This document shows positions 1 through 34,000 of a stretch of 64,000 bases of DNA, one piece after another. The notes under the pieces were generated by a model. It saw only the letters and a list, made by a program, of their open reading frames with translations, searched no databases and had not been told where the DNA came from. Each line of letters opens with the position of its first letter. The stretch's first letter is position 1. The position numbers were made by a program, and so were the translations under genes. This DNA is from Ciona intestinalis (lineage: Eukaryota > Chordata > Ascidiacea > Phlebobranchia > Cionidae), in contig NC_020166.2 in assembly GCF_000224145.3 (NCBI RefSeq), forward strand, positions 3,093,561 through 3,157,560, in the 5' to 3' direction.

Positions 1-16981
<16,981 letters not shown>

Positions 16982-17440
16982 CTTGAGCGTCCTATCGCGC
17001 TGCTAAGACGCACACTGCTGTCAAACTGTCGTCCAAATTTTCTGTACATCTGATATGCACAAAGTCCTTAACCTGTCAGTGGTTTATTCTCAGTGTTGAG
17101 AAAATTCATACTTCCCAAAATAACTTAGCCTGGTGAGGAATAACAACGATTTTGGTTTTTATATTCTCTGAGATACTTTTATTCTTCTTACTGTCCACCT
17201 AACTCTTATTAACTTTAATCATATGAAATAGTGTTTTCTGCTGGGCCTTCTGAGACCGTCCTTTTAAGCAAGTTTAATGATGTACACATGCATATGGGAG
17301 AAAAATGTGCTTCCTTGTGGTTTAAATGTTCGTAGCCAACTGTGTCGCTTTCAAATGCAGTTGACCACTTAATACAAAGATACTACTGCGTGTAAACCAT
17401 GCAAAGCATAAATAATAAATTGCAATGATATTTGTGTCGT
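16982..17440 (+). other. 3' UTR of the MAP4K4-type gene with poly(A) signal
   Basis: No coding continuation follows the TAA. AATAAA lies at 17414-17419, giving a 3' UTR of roughly 450 bases. Confidence 0.6.
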
Positions 17441-19459
17441 CATTTTGCTGGTTTTATATACCAAGGCAGAATACATAAGAGTTTGGAAAACAAAGACTTC
17501 ACCTAAATAGAATAAATGGACTAGGCTTCACCTAAATAGAATAAATGGAATACATAAGAGTTTGGAAAACAAAGACTTCACCTAAATAGAATAAATGGAC
17601 TAGGCTTCACCTAAATAGAATAAATGGACTATCTTAATAAAGGTAAAAATTAATAAAAAGAGGCAAATTACATAAGAGCATAGTTTTGGCTGATACAGAA
17701 ACCATACGGTGCATACATCCAGTCTCACAGCTTTTAAAATAGCATAAATATTTAAACAAATCTCTGTTTTTTTGTGCTCCAGTTATTACTCACATACAGC
17801 CAGGCTCACAGAATTAAAAAAGCATGAAAAATTGTCTCTGTTTTTTTTGCTGAGTTTTTACTCTTACCTACAGTATAGTTGGAACTCAAGACCTTAATGC
17901 TCATATTCAATTTCTGTACCATTACACTACAATGTTAATAGGCACATTCAATTCATGGATATATACTATTTAATGTATTTTTATGGTCTGATACTTGTAA
18001 GTTTTGGTACCTTTGAAGAAGTTTTAGTATGAAAATGGTTTTCAAACAGTAAGGTTTAGTTAGTTTAACTTTGGTAATAGAGTTGAATTTGTTCTAAAAC
18101 ACTAAACAAATTTGTTTTAAGGCAATTTGAACTAAATAGTTTTTGCAGTTCTCTTTTAGTGTTTAAAATTGTTTCCAATTTGCAGCAGAAAAGTAATGAA
18201 ACAATGTAATTTGTGTCAACTACCATTATATTTCAAGTTTAAAGGTGAAAGCACTTTGTGAATTTTTTAGGTAATATACTGTTTTTATGGTAATACCGTT
18301 TTTTCATTCTGTAGCAGTATTGAATAAATCAATGTATTTATTTAAAATACCATTACATATTTTAAGTTAAAAACACATTGTGAAATTTTGGGTAATATAT
18401 AAACTGTTTTATTTGAATGATTCATTTCAACAGTCTATAGTTCTATCAAGTTTCTGCATTAATCTTGCATGATAGGAATGCTGCAGCTTGGCAAATGGTG
18501 TTATATTACATCACTGTGCACACTATGTCTCAATACAGGAAACCACAGACCGGGAACAATAGAGACAGGAATTCACCACAGTATGTATATTACTAATACA
18601 CTTTTAATGCTCGTTTAAAAGCATTGATATTTATATCACCAGTTTAATGCACAAAATACAAGGTTTACGAAATGCCAAAAACGCATCTGAGAAACAATAA
18701 TTGCAAAAGCATTTTACTCAGAAATGTTTAAAAACTGTTAAATGGCAATTATATAAAAAGTATTGCTGATTTAGTTATTACAACACTTTAAGAAAACGTT
18801 ATTACAACAATGTACGCACAGAACACCTTTATAAAATGATTAACAATAGAAACACTATGATAAAATGATTAGCACTAAATTTCCAAGTTCAAAATCATGT
18901 CTATCGTATAGTTCTAACAATGGCAAAAAATCCGAAATAAATGGTAGCGTAACTTGGTCATTTAGGAAATTACGCAATAATAAGTAAAAAAAGTTACACA
19001 ATGAATTAGGGGGTAAGTCAACTGTACACGCGCTATCACTGAGGAACACTTCGAACCGCTGATTATACAAGCTGGAATATTTTTTATACACTGCATTAAA
19101 CGATGCTGATTTGATGGAGTTTACATAAAATTTTAAAAATGTAGAATTTACCCTTTTCGGCGAAATAATAGTTTACATTTTTGTGTACAGCAGTACGGGT
19201 TAATAATGATTATCTGGAACTGGAAGCTTTAATTACCAAGTGGCAACTAGAACAGCCGTAACATGTACCTAACAATCCACAAGTATCAAAATAACGGATT
19301 GTTAATCTCGAACCATAAAATAATAAAAAAAGTAAAAGAACAAACAATAGACAGTGGTATGCCTTGTTGTGTGGCAAAGGCAACAGGGCAAATTTAAAGC
19401 AGTATTATTTTCATTCGGAGTCATGTTAAAGTTCACACTGTATTTGGAATATATCTGTA
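17441..19459. other. Convergent intergenic region between the MAP4K4-type gene and JAK
   Basis: AT-rich with no supportable gene. It contains the tandem repeat at 17462. A 78-codon minus-strand open frame at 18855-19091 resembles nothing I know. Confidence 0.5.
17462..17636 (+). repeat. ~29-bp tandem repeat with a longer nested duplication
   Basis: Unit CTTCACCTAAATAGAATAAA TGGACTAGG (split here for length). The block with CAGAATACATAAGAGTTTGG is also duplicated. Confidence 0.8.
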
Positions 19460-19478
19460 TTATAACATGATTGTACCG

Positions 19479-19484
19479 TTTATT
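19479..19484 (-). other. Poly(A) signal of JAK
   Basis: AATAAA on the minus strand, 27 bases past the stop codon, implying a very short 3' UTR. Confidence 0.55.
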
Positions 19485-19510
19485 GGGAACTTTTAGGGAT
19501 AATAATAATG

Positions 19511-22500
19511 TTATTCATTTCGCAGACGGTCAAATTCTCTGCAAAGTTCATCGAATTTGACTCTCTGCTGAGGTTCGTACTCCCAACACCTCGAGATGAG
19601 ATGAAAGACCTCGTTCGGGCAGTGTTCTGGCTGCGACAAGCGCACGTTGTCTTTGAGCAACTCTTGAAGTTGTGTAAGTTGACGTAGAGTAATGTTCGGT
19701 AATGGTTCATAAGTGGGACGAGCCCCATATGAGAACATTTCCCATAATGTAACCCCGTATGACCACACATCAGACTCAAAGTGGAAAGTACGTCGACCGT
19801 CTAAACGCAGACACTCGGGGGCGTACCACTGGGCCGGAAACTCATCAGGGTTGCCAGTATAATAATCGCGGTCCTCACTTAAGATTCTGGACAATCCAAA
19901 GTCAGAAATTTTGATGTTCCAGCAGTTACTGCCTTCTTTGTCGAGCAGAATATTACGCAAGGCAAGGTCTCTGTGAATTACTCTCTTCTCCTGCAAGTAC
20001 AGCATTCCTTGAGCTATCTGGAACGAGAAACGTAACAATAGCCCGGATAACTGCTGCAATGCAATTCCACTATCCCGCTGCCCTCTTAGGAAATGGCTTA
20101 AGGATCCATACGGCAAATACTCCATAACAATTCTCAGAGAAGGCTCTGCTACCCCATTTAACTTGACAATATACTTATGATCAATCCTTCTCATGGTTTC
20201 TATTTCGTTTCTGAAGTCACTTCTACTTTGTGGGTTATTCATTGACCTTCTGAGGGATTTGATTGCCACCCTCTCAAACTGTCCATTTCTCTGTATATCA
20301 TGATGGTATAAATCAACATGCCCGAAATGGCCTTCGCCGAGCTGCTTCACAAATGTAAGATTGTCGTCTCTGTATTTCCGTAGGTCCGGCATACTAGCTC
20401 CAATTATATTGGTAATATTCCGAGACTCCCCGCGACTGTTACCATTTGACGGACTAACAGAAGGCAGAATGTAATCGCTTGACAAAACAGTCCCAAGTTC
20501 ACGCAATATCTGCTTAAACGGCGGCCTTTTTGGTGGGTAGGGGTTCCAGCATTGTCTCAGCAGTGCTCCCAGCTCTCCAACTCCATTTGCTGCAATAATT
20601 TCTGGGATTGGAATCACTGAGGCTGTCCTGTACTTCTCCTTCATTTCAGCTGATAGACTGTACGCGTTGAAGGGTTCAGGAGACACCCCCCAGCAGCATA
20701 TTTCACACACAGTAGTGGCATAACTCCATTTATCTCCGTCTATCGTAGGAAAAGAAGAAAGAGGCTCTGAGTCGATTCTGCAGAACTCATATGCTAACCA
20801 TGGGGCGGGCAATACTGGCTCGGAAACTCTGTTTCTACCGAGGCAAGTACGCACACCAGGGTCCCCTAACTTCACAAATGGTTGAGGAGAAGCTTGACAA
20901 AGCAGGACGTTTCTGCCTCTTATATTACCGTGAGCACAACCCATTTCTTCCAGGTAGTTACAAGCATGAGTTAACTGCCATAACGCATAAAGAAACCAAC
21001 TTCCCCAAGGTCCTTGCTCATTACCAGCTAACTGCAGGTAGTTAGTAATCGAACGAAAGGGTGCATACTCCAGCCCTATTTGTGTGCCCATTGTACCCAT
21101 CTGTTTCACAATATGGACATTTTTAAGGCAGATCAAAAGCGAAATGCTCTCTTGAAAAGACTCATCAATCACTTGCTTCTGCCCAAGGTCATGTCTTTGA
21201 TTCATGTCAAACACCTGCTTTAAAACTATTTTTAAATCTGGGTTGTTCCGATGTACATGCAGATTCACGTCCGTAAATCTACCACTTCCCAAATGCTGAT
21301 GGAAAGTGTAATCTCTCTCTTTGAGCACCAGTGTCTGTGGTGATGAGAGTAAATTAAACTCCATTGGTTGTCCTTGGTTGGAAGCATCCATGCATCTTAT
21401 GATCAAAAGATTTGTCTTTTGCTTGCTTTTGGGCAAAATAATCCTGTCCACATTAAATGGTATTTCTTGCCCATCATGCTGGTTGCCTCTACAAGCATTA
21501 AGCAGAGCCGAAAGATTCTGGTATCTATGAGATGCGTTATCACCGAACATACCAAGAAGCCCATTTACACGGTCTAGCTTATAATTTTTGACGATAACAT
21601 CAGGATTTGTGTTGATTACTGTATTAATGAAGTATTCGTCATAAGAATCTTGGCTTCTTCTCAACAAGCAGTCTCCAGTTTGTAGATCTGCTTGCTGGTT
21701 GATTATCATCTCACTAAAAGAGCATGTGATTGGCCCGTGACAATTTAAAGCAAGGTGCTCAACCAATGAGGGCGAGCATACATCTTTACATAGATAGTGG
21801 TGGGGGTCAACATGTAGGCGATAATATCCATCAATACAAGAGGCCAAGTTCTCAGCTTCAACTACAGATTTAAATGACAAGTTACAATCAGTACCATCCA
21901 GTTTGCTTAGCTTTACAATGCATGTGGTTTCCGCTTCAGAGTTTTGTCGCACTTGCAGATTCATATCTGTAAGCTCCTTGAAGTCGCACCATTTGTTCAC
22001 AGACTGGTAGTCGCTTGCGCTGCTGTATTTCACAATACCACAGTCTGCTCCGACAGTTATTTTGTCGCAATCTTCATTCGTTGAAGACCGTGGCAGTAAG
22101 TCATAGTTTTCTAGATTCATGGACTTGAGGCCTGCTATTAGTTCCAAGTTACGAATGTATTTGCTGTAGAAATAAGCAGGACTGCATTGCGAGGCCAGCC
22201 AGGTTCTACACACTGGGCTAAAATGGCGTAGATAATACATAAACCTGCGCTCCACGCGATATCTGTTGCAAAAATTCATTTTGGACAAGTTTGCCCTGCA
22301 TGCTCTTGGTAGCAACTTTTTAAAGGATACTTGCGACTTTATGCAACTCAAATCGCAATCCATTTCTCTTGCCAGGCGCAGCATATCTAAAACAGCAACG
22401 CCAAGTGAGGCGCCAAGTGGGTCTGACATTTCAGCGGTATCCTTCTCAGAACTGTTGAGAAAATCATCTCTGCATTGATAGAATAAATACTCAATAACCT

Positions 22501-22933
22501 GATCAGACATGACCGGTTTCAAGGCTTCAGAATGGGCAGAATAGCGGTGCGCTTGGCAAGAAATACCATCAATTTGGCTGTCACTCTTAAAGGTAAAGCG
22601 TATTCGGAACTCCAATTTAATATCGCTGTTGGCATCCAATAGATCAGTGGTGGAGTTCCTATCTAAACCAACAGAATGCCTGTGTTCGTCTAGACGTGAA
22701 CGAAATTTGACCCAGTAACCAGTGTTCGAGTCACGTAGTGCAAAAAGGTTGAGATACGTTGGGTTGATTTTGCATTGAACTGCACATTTGTGGAGGATTG
22801 TATCAAAAGTGGTGGATGGAGACTCATCATATTCAAGAAAAGTAGAATTTTCGAGAAATCTTTGGATATTTGTGCTTCCGAATCTGTTGCTTAAAGAAGG
22901 GTTGTATATTTTCACTGTAACATGCATGGTCAA
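19511..22933 (-). CDS. JAK: Janus kinase (JAK), complete in a single exon
   Basis: Receptor-associated tyrosine kinase that phosphorylates cytokine receptors and STATs. The 1140 residues are full length for the family. Order: FERM region (about 1-380), SH2-like domain (about 385-500, with GDCLLRRS for the phosphotyrosine pocket), pseudokinase JH2 (about 540-835) and kinase JH1 (about 860-1135). JH2 has HGNIRGRN in place of HRD..N and DPG in place of DFG, the usual JAK pseudokinase changes. JH1 has LGEGHFGHV, VAIKSL, HRDLALRN, SDFGLSR and the paired activation tyrosines DYYTG, so it should be active. The start is the first of two Met codons (MTMHV). No intron interrupts it, unlike every other gene here. 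It lies head-to-head with the pepsin-like gene, ~490 bp apart. Confidence 0.97.
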   Translation of the reverse strand: MTMHVTVKIYNPSLSNRFGSTNIQRFLENSTFLEYDESPSTTFDTILHKCAVQCKINPTYLNLFALRDSNTGYWVKFRSRLDEHRHSVGLDRNSTTDLLDANSDIKLEFRIRFTFKSDSQIDGISCQAHRYSAHSEALKPVMSDQVIEYLFYQCRDDFLNSSEKDTAEMSDPLGASLGVAVLDMLRLAREMDCDLSCIKSQVSFKKLLPRACRANLSKMNFCNRYRVERRFMYYLRHFSPVCRTWLASQCSPAYFYSKYIRNLELIAGLKSMNLENYDLLPRSSTNEDCDKITVGADCGIVKYSSASDYQSVNKWCDFKELTDMNLQVRQNSEAETTCIVKLSKLDGTDCNLSFKSVVEAENLASCIDGYYRLHVDPHHYLCKDVCSPSLVEHLALNCHGPITCSFSEMIINQQADLQTGDCLLRRSQDSYDEYFINTVINTNPDVIVKNYKLDRVNGLLGMFGDNASHRYQNLSALLNACRGNQHDGQEIPFNVDRIILPKSKQKTNLLIIRCMDASNQGQPMEFNLLSSPQTLVLKERDYTFHQHLGSGRFTDVNLHVHRNNPDLKIVLKQVFDMNQRHDLGQKQVIDESFQESISLLICLKNVHIVKQMGTMGTQIGLEYAPFRSITNYLQLAGNEQGPWGSWFLYALWQLTHACNYLEEMGCAHGNIRGRNVLLCQASPQPFVKLGDPGVRTCLGRNRVSEPVLPAPWLAYEFCRIDSEPLSSFPTIDGDKWSYATTVCEICCWGVSPEPFNAYSLSAEMKEKYRTASVIPIPEIIAANGVGELGALLRQCWNPYPPKRPPFKQILRELGTVLSSDYILPSVSPSNGNSRGESRNITNIIGASMPDLRKYRDDNLTFVKQLGEGHFGHVDLYHHDIQRNGQFERVAIKSLRRSMNNPQSRSDFRNEIETMRRIDHKYIVKLNGVAEPSLRIVMEYLPYGSLSHFLRGQRDSGIALQQLSGLLLRFSFQIAQGMLYLQEKRVIHRDLALRNILLDKEGSNCWNIKISDFGLSRILSEDRDYYTGNPDEFPAQWYAPECLRLDGRRTFHFESDVWSYGVTLWEMFSYGARPTYEPLPNITLRQLTQLQELLKDNVRLSQPEHCPNEVFHLISRCWEYEPQQRVKFDELCREFDRLRNE

Positions 22934-23423
22934 ATTAACTTTTGGTTAGCATGAATTGAAGCCTAAGTGAACTGTGAAATGGAAATGAAATAAAATTATT
23001 TTGCCTCTTCAAGAAATGTGTCAAAAGGTTTTATAACAGCTGTACAAATTGGTATTTCTTTTAAAGGCAGTTAAGTTAGGAGAAAACAAACATGATGTAG
23101 CACATTTAAAACACAAACTGGCTACATTTATAACTCCCCATATACCAGTACCTTAACTAATGACACAACAGATAAACTATCTAATAAAGCAAGACTGTAC
23201 ATACTAGTCAAACATTACTTGTAATAAAACAAACAAATAATTCTTATAAATAGTGGCTAAGTGGGCATAATGACGCAAATCCGTGGGATTTTGACACATG
23301 CTGATAACTTGAACACTTGTTTTCTGCCCATACTTTCTCATGTATTGTTACAAGCGCACTCAACAATATATATAAGCATGAAAATTCTGTGACCTATATC
23401 TCGTTTGATACCAAGGCAGAAAA
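22934..23423. promoter_or_regulatory. Divergent promoter region of JAK and the pepsin-like gene
   Basis: About 490 bases between two start codons on opposite strands. The pepsin side has a TATA-like TATATATAAG at 23367-23376, ~50 bases before its ATG. I see no comparable box on the JAK side. No MITE lies here. Confidence 0.5.
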
Positions 23424-29230
<5,807 letters not shown>

Positions 29231-29265
29231 TTATATACAAGCACTCGCAATTGATGCAAAATAAA

Positions 29266-31062
29266 ATTTAATTCTAAAAGTGTCTTTGTTTTTTATGATG
29301 GATATCAAATATTTTGCAGTTTTTTTTCAAACTTTCTTGCCGTTATATTAAAGTTGACACTATTTCAGACAGCTGTTTTTACTAAAACAAAAATGTGTAT
29401 AGCTGTAATAAGGAGGGCTACACGAGGATAAAAAATAGAAAAGTCAGCAAACATATGCAATAAAAAGATGTCCATTTCGTTACTATAATACAGTCTGCTG
29501 GTGGTTAGCAAATGCTAATTCGTTTACTTTTACTTTTAAGTTGCTGCGTAAATATTTAGGTAAAATATGCGATGTTCGATGAACGCTGGGTTGGAGCAAT
29601 GCCTGTTAACTGTCTTGCCACATACACCAATCAGTATTAATACCGCCGTAGGGTTGGGTAACCTTTGGGTATACGATGCAAGCGCCTTGAGCCAGGCGAG
29701 ACCTATATTGTAAGTCAGTTACACGGTGGTTATAGCGACCATATATGCTTATCTATATCAATAAGCTGCGCTGTCGCATTCCAACCGAAAATAGATTATA
29801 TTATTTATGTGTTCGGATCATTTTTTTAACCCGACTCCCATTGTACGCGTCGTGTTTACATTCATTTCTCTCAATTTCTCGGAAAAATATTTAGTTCAAT
29901 ATTTGCAAGGCAATTTGCTTTTAGGGTTTACCAACAACGCCTTTAATACCCATAGCTTTTTATACCCATGGTGTGACAGCGACTGACGTTTTGATAAAAA
30001 TTCTTGTTCTCGCTGTTTTAATTAAATTTGCTGTTTGCTGTTATAGTCATAGAGATATATAACAGTTATGTTATGTGAACGTAATTATAGTACTTCGGGG
30101 TAACACGAGACACCTTTAGCACATAATACCAAAATATCCCAATCGTGTTTTAAACAATTAACAACGGTCTGTGGAAGTAAACAAAGAACATTCAATGAAT
30201 TATAAAACGGTATCCTCACGACTTCCACAGACCGGTGTTAATTGTTTAAAACACGATCAGGCTGTTTGGATATTATGTGCTAAAGGTGTCCCATCTTCCA
30301 CCACCCTACTATACGTTTCTATTTTTCGCGGTTTTATCATATTTTTTAGAAGTGTTTTAAATTAATAAAAGCATAATAGTACAAATTCAAGTCATCATGC
30401 AAAAAACATCACGTATTTAAAATTTAGATGTGCGTAAGTTGCCCCACCCTACTTTATCAGGAATTAAACTCATTTGACCTGCACGTTCTGATCGAGTTAC
30501 GGGTTAGTCATCATTCAACCTTAAAACTTTACCCTTTAAATAACTCCTAAAAAATCTCCCAACCGTATAATCGACAACTTTGCGGAAGCTGACCTTTATG
30601 CCTGCCACACACAAAAGATCTCTGTGGGTATAATAGGGCAGGGGTTCTATAGACCTTTGCTGACAAAACAATTTATCCATGAGAGAACACTGGTACCTAT
30701 AGCGTGATATTCTAAACTTTTTCAAGGCGTCAGAGCTCGCTGCTGACCAAACATTAAATGGGCGAGACAAATACCTAGTTTGGGGATGCGGTACACTGCT
30801 GCTGTTTGTACCATGAGAAGAAATTTTGATTTAAATAGATTTATCGGGAAAGAGAAACGCCGCGCAACGTAACTGAGGGCTTAAAAGGGCAAAAGTTGTC
30901 AGTCTGTCTCTATTAATCTGAAAACTCACAAGTTTAACGTTCTGCTCTGTACGCATGTAGGCTATACAACATACGTTCTGCTATACTTTTAGGTTTTTAA
31001 TCAGATGTAATTTAAAAACAAAGTTTATAATATTTAAAAGGTGTAGGTTAATTAGGAACAAA
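29266..31062. other. Intergenic region
   Basis: No supportable gene. It holds the MITE foldback at 30086, a SINE-like scrap near 29610 (GCCTGTTAACTGTCTTGCCA) and a lone MITE end near 30437. Confidence 0.5.
30086..30313. mobile_element. Family M MITE rearranged into an inverted repeat
   Basis: Begins in minus orientation (TAGCACATAATACCAAAATA), then runs from mid-element into a plus-oriented body. The outer ~110 bases on each side are reverse complements of each other. Confidence 0.75.
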
Positions 31063-34000
31063 ATGTTGATGTCAATTTTCCCTATTTGTGTTTTGGCAAT
31101 TGCTGTTGTTCAAGTGACGGCCCAAGATAGTAAGTATTTAATGTATAGTAGTGTGGGGGAAAATGGGACACCTTTTTATTCTATTTTCTAGTTCCATTTG
31201 GGAGTAAACAAAGAACATTCAAAGAACTATAAAACCGTATCCTTACGACTTATAGACCGTTTAATTGTTTTTAAAAACGATCAGCGTGTTTGGATATTAT
31301 GTGCTAAAGGTGTCCTATCTTTCCCCATTCTGCTGTATAATAGTAAAAAGTACGATGAGATCTGTTTTTATTCTAATTTTTGCCCAATTTGGCAAATAGC
31401 AAAGACTAGTACCAGAACTTTATTACCGTTGCCCCACGACTCCAAATAAGAGCGTTCTTATTGTTAAAAACACGGTCAGGAAATATGGGGTTTAGGTGCT
31501 AACGGTATCCCAACTTCTGGCAATAGTTTGTTTGCGACCTTAAAGGACCGATGTTTAGCCAGAAGGGTCGCCAGAGTTTGCAGTTTAGAGTATTGATCAG
31601 GCATAAAAAGGAAATAATAGAAGCGACAGGTCTTTAATAATCGCCAACAGAGCTGTTTTAAACTTATTATAATACAACTGCCGCAACAACAAAAAATGAC
31701 TTCGTAATACACGAGCTAAAGAGCTATCCTGGTCCTATATCACGTAACGTCGAAAATTTCTCTCCGAGTATTGCGAAATGTAGCGCGCCTTTTTCCCGAG
31801 GTGCTTCTAGCAATAATCAACGGCGTTTTACGCAAGAAGGGACGGGTATTCAGATAATTAAGTAGCAATCTGTGTAAACCAAGGCGCTCTTGCAGGACCT
31901 GACTAAGTAGCAGCAACAACTTGAATAGATTTTAAAAAGACTACGCACATAGCGTTTTCATAGAAATTTAAACGTTTAGGAAATGATATGTTTTGTATAG
32001 TTCAGTGCAGAATTAGAAAGCATACCCGATGCGTATCAAAAAGAGTGCGCAAAAAGTTAGGTTTTGTAAACGTTAACAGCAGTACAGTGCTCAGTAAATA
32101 TCATATCCGTTATAGCCAGTGTAATGCATAAACGAGTTGTTTTTGCTGTAAAATCGCATTGCTTCACTGTTTCAAATAAGTTTGACATTTGATGTCATAG
32201 TCGAAGAGATAAATAACAATTATAGTTGAGTAGGGGAAGATGAGACACATTTTCGTTCTATTTTCTCGTCCTATTTGTATTTGGTAGTAAAGAAAGAACA
32301 TTCGAAAAAATGTAAAACCGTAACCTCAAGACTCCAATATACCATTGGTAATTGTTTAAGACACGATCAGGATAGTTGGATATTATGTGCTAAAGGAGTC
32401 CCATCTTCCCCCACCCTACCATATGTTATATGAACGTATTTATAGCGCTGCAGGGTAAGGTAGATATCGTCAGAACATAGTATTCCGCAGACTATACCGT
32501 ATTTCCTAATCATGTTTTTAACAATCAACAACGTTCTTTCAGCGTCGTATAAGGGTACAATTATATAGTTCTGTAAATATTATTTGTTTTCTACCAAATG
32601 GTACAAAAAAGAAGGATTATCTTACATTGTTACCTTTCCCAAATAATATTTCTTTTTAGTTGTGTTCTTTATATGCTAAAACTATATACACGTTTGAAAT
32701 ATTGTGTTCTCTTTCAGGTCGATGCATGGATAGCTCTGGTAATGGAATCAGCACCATTCCATTTGAAAAGCCCGGCGACTGCGCGAACTTTTATCAAGTA
32801 AGATATAATACATTTAATTATTTATAGAACATTAAAAAAAATATTAAATTTGAGTAATTTATTTATAGTAGAGTAGGGGAAGATGGGACACCTTTTCATT
32901 ATATTTTCTCGTCCAGTTTAGTAATAAACAAGAAACATTCATTAAATATAAAACCATATTCTCACGAATCTCATGGACCGTTGTTAAGTGTTTAAAACAC
33001 GTTCAGGATATTTGAATATTATGTGCTAAAAATGTCCATCTTCCCCCACCCTACTGTCATGACACAGCACACTGTATTTGCCTATATACAATACATTTAT
33101 AGAATAATTTTTAATTTTTTAAATGTGGGCAATTGTTTGTCTAATGTCTTGGTTAAAGTCCTATAGCTAACCACGTTGCCACGGCGTCGATTGACTACTT
33201 TTGCTTTATTAGTGTAATAACGTATATATATCGTTTTTTTTTTAATTATTAGTGTGATAACGTATATATATCGTTTTTTTAATTATTAGTGTGATAACGT
33301 ATATATATCGTTTTTTTTTAATTATTAGTGTGATAACGTATATATATCGTTTTTTAAAATTATTAGTGTGATAACGTATATATATCGTTTTTTTAAATTA
33401 TTAGTGTGATAACGTATATATATCGTTTTTTAATTGTTAGTGTGATAACGTATATATATATCGTTTTTTTTAATTATTAGTGTGATAACGTACATATATC
33501 GTTTTTTTAACTATTAGTGTGATAACGGACGACTTCTAACAAGACCATGCGGTGTAGGAACTGTATTTAATCCAGTTCATCTAGTGTGTGACTGGCCACG
33601 TAATGTTGTTGGCTGCGATGGTTCGAACCCAGTACGCCAAACAACAACTGGAGCAACTACAACAGGTGTTGTATCAACGACTACAAGTACTGGTGCGAGT
33701 ACCACCACATCTGTACCAGTTACAAATGCACCAACGACTACAATTACAGCGCCAACTACCACAAATTCACCTGGTACTTTATTTTGTTATTTTACTTTTA
33801 CGATTTCTTTTCTATTTCTTTTCTATTCAATATGCGTGAAGTCCCTTTTGAAAAACAAAGATTTGGGCAAGCTAACACCCAGGCTGCTTGCATTCGTCTG
33901 TATACTGTTACTGTTTAAAGCTGGTTAAACGGTTGGAATATTATATAGTAGGGTGGGGAAGATGGGACACTTTTTCATTATATTTTCTTGTCCCATTTTG

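Noticed and set aside
18855-19091. 78-codon minus-strand open frame
   Set aside because: No recognisable motif, ordinary base composition, no splice partners found.
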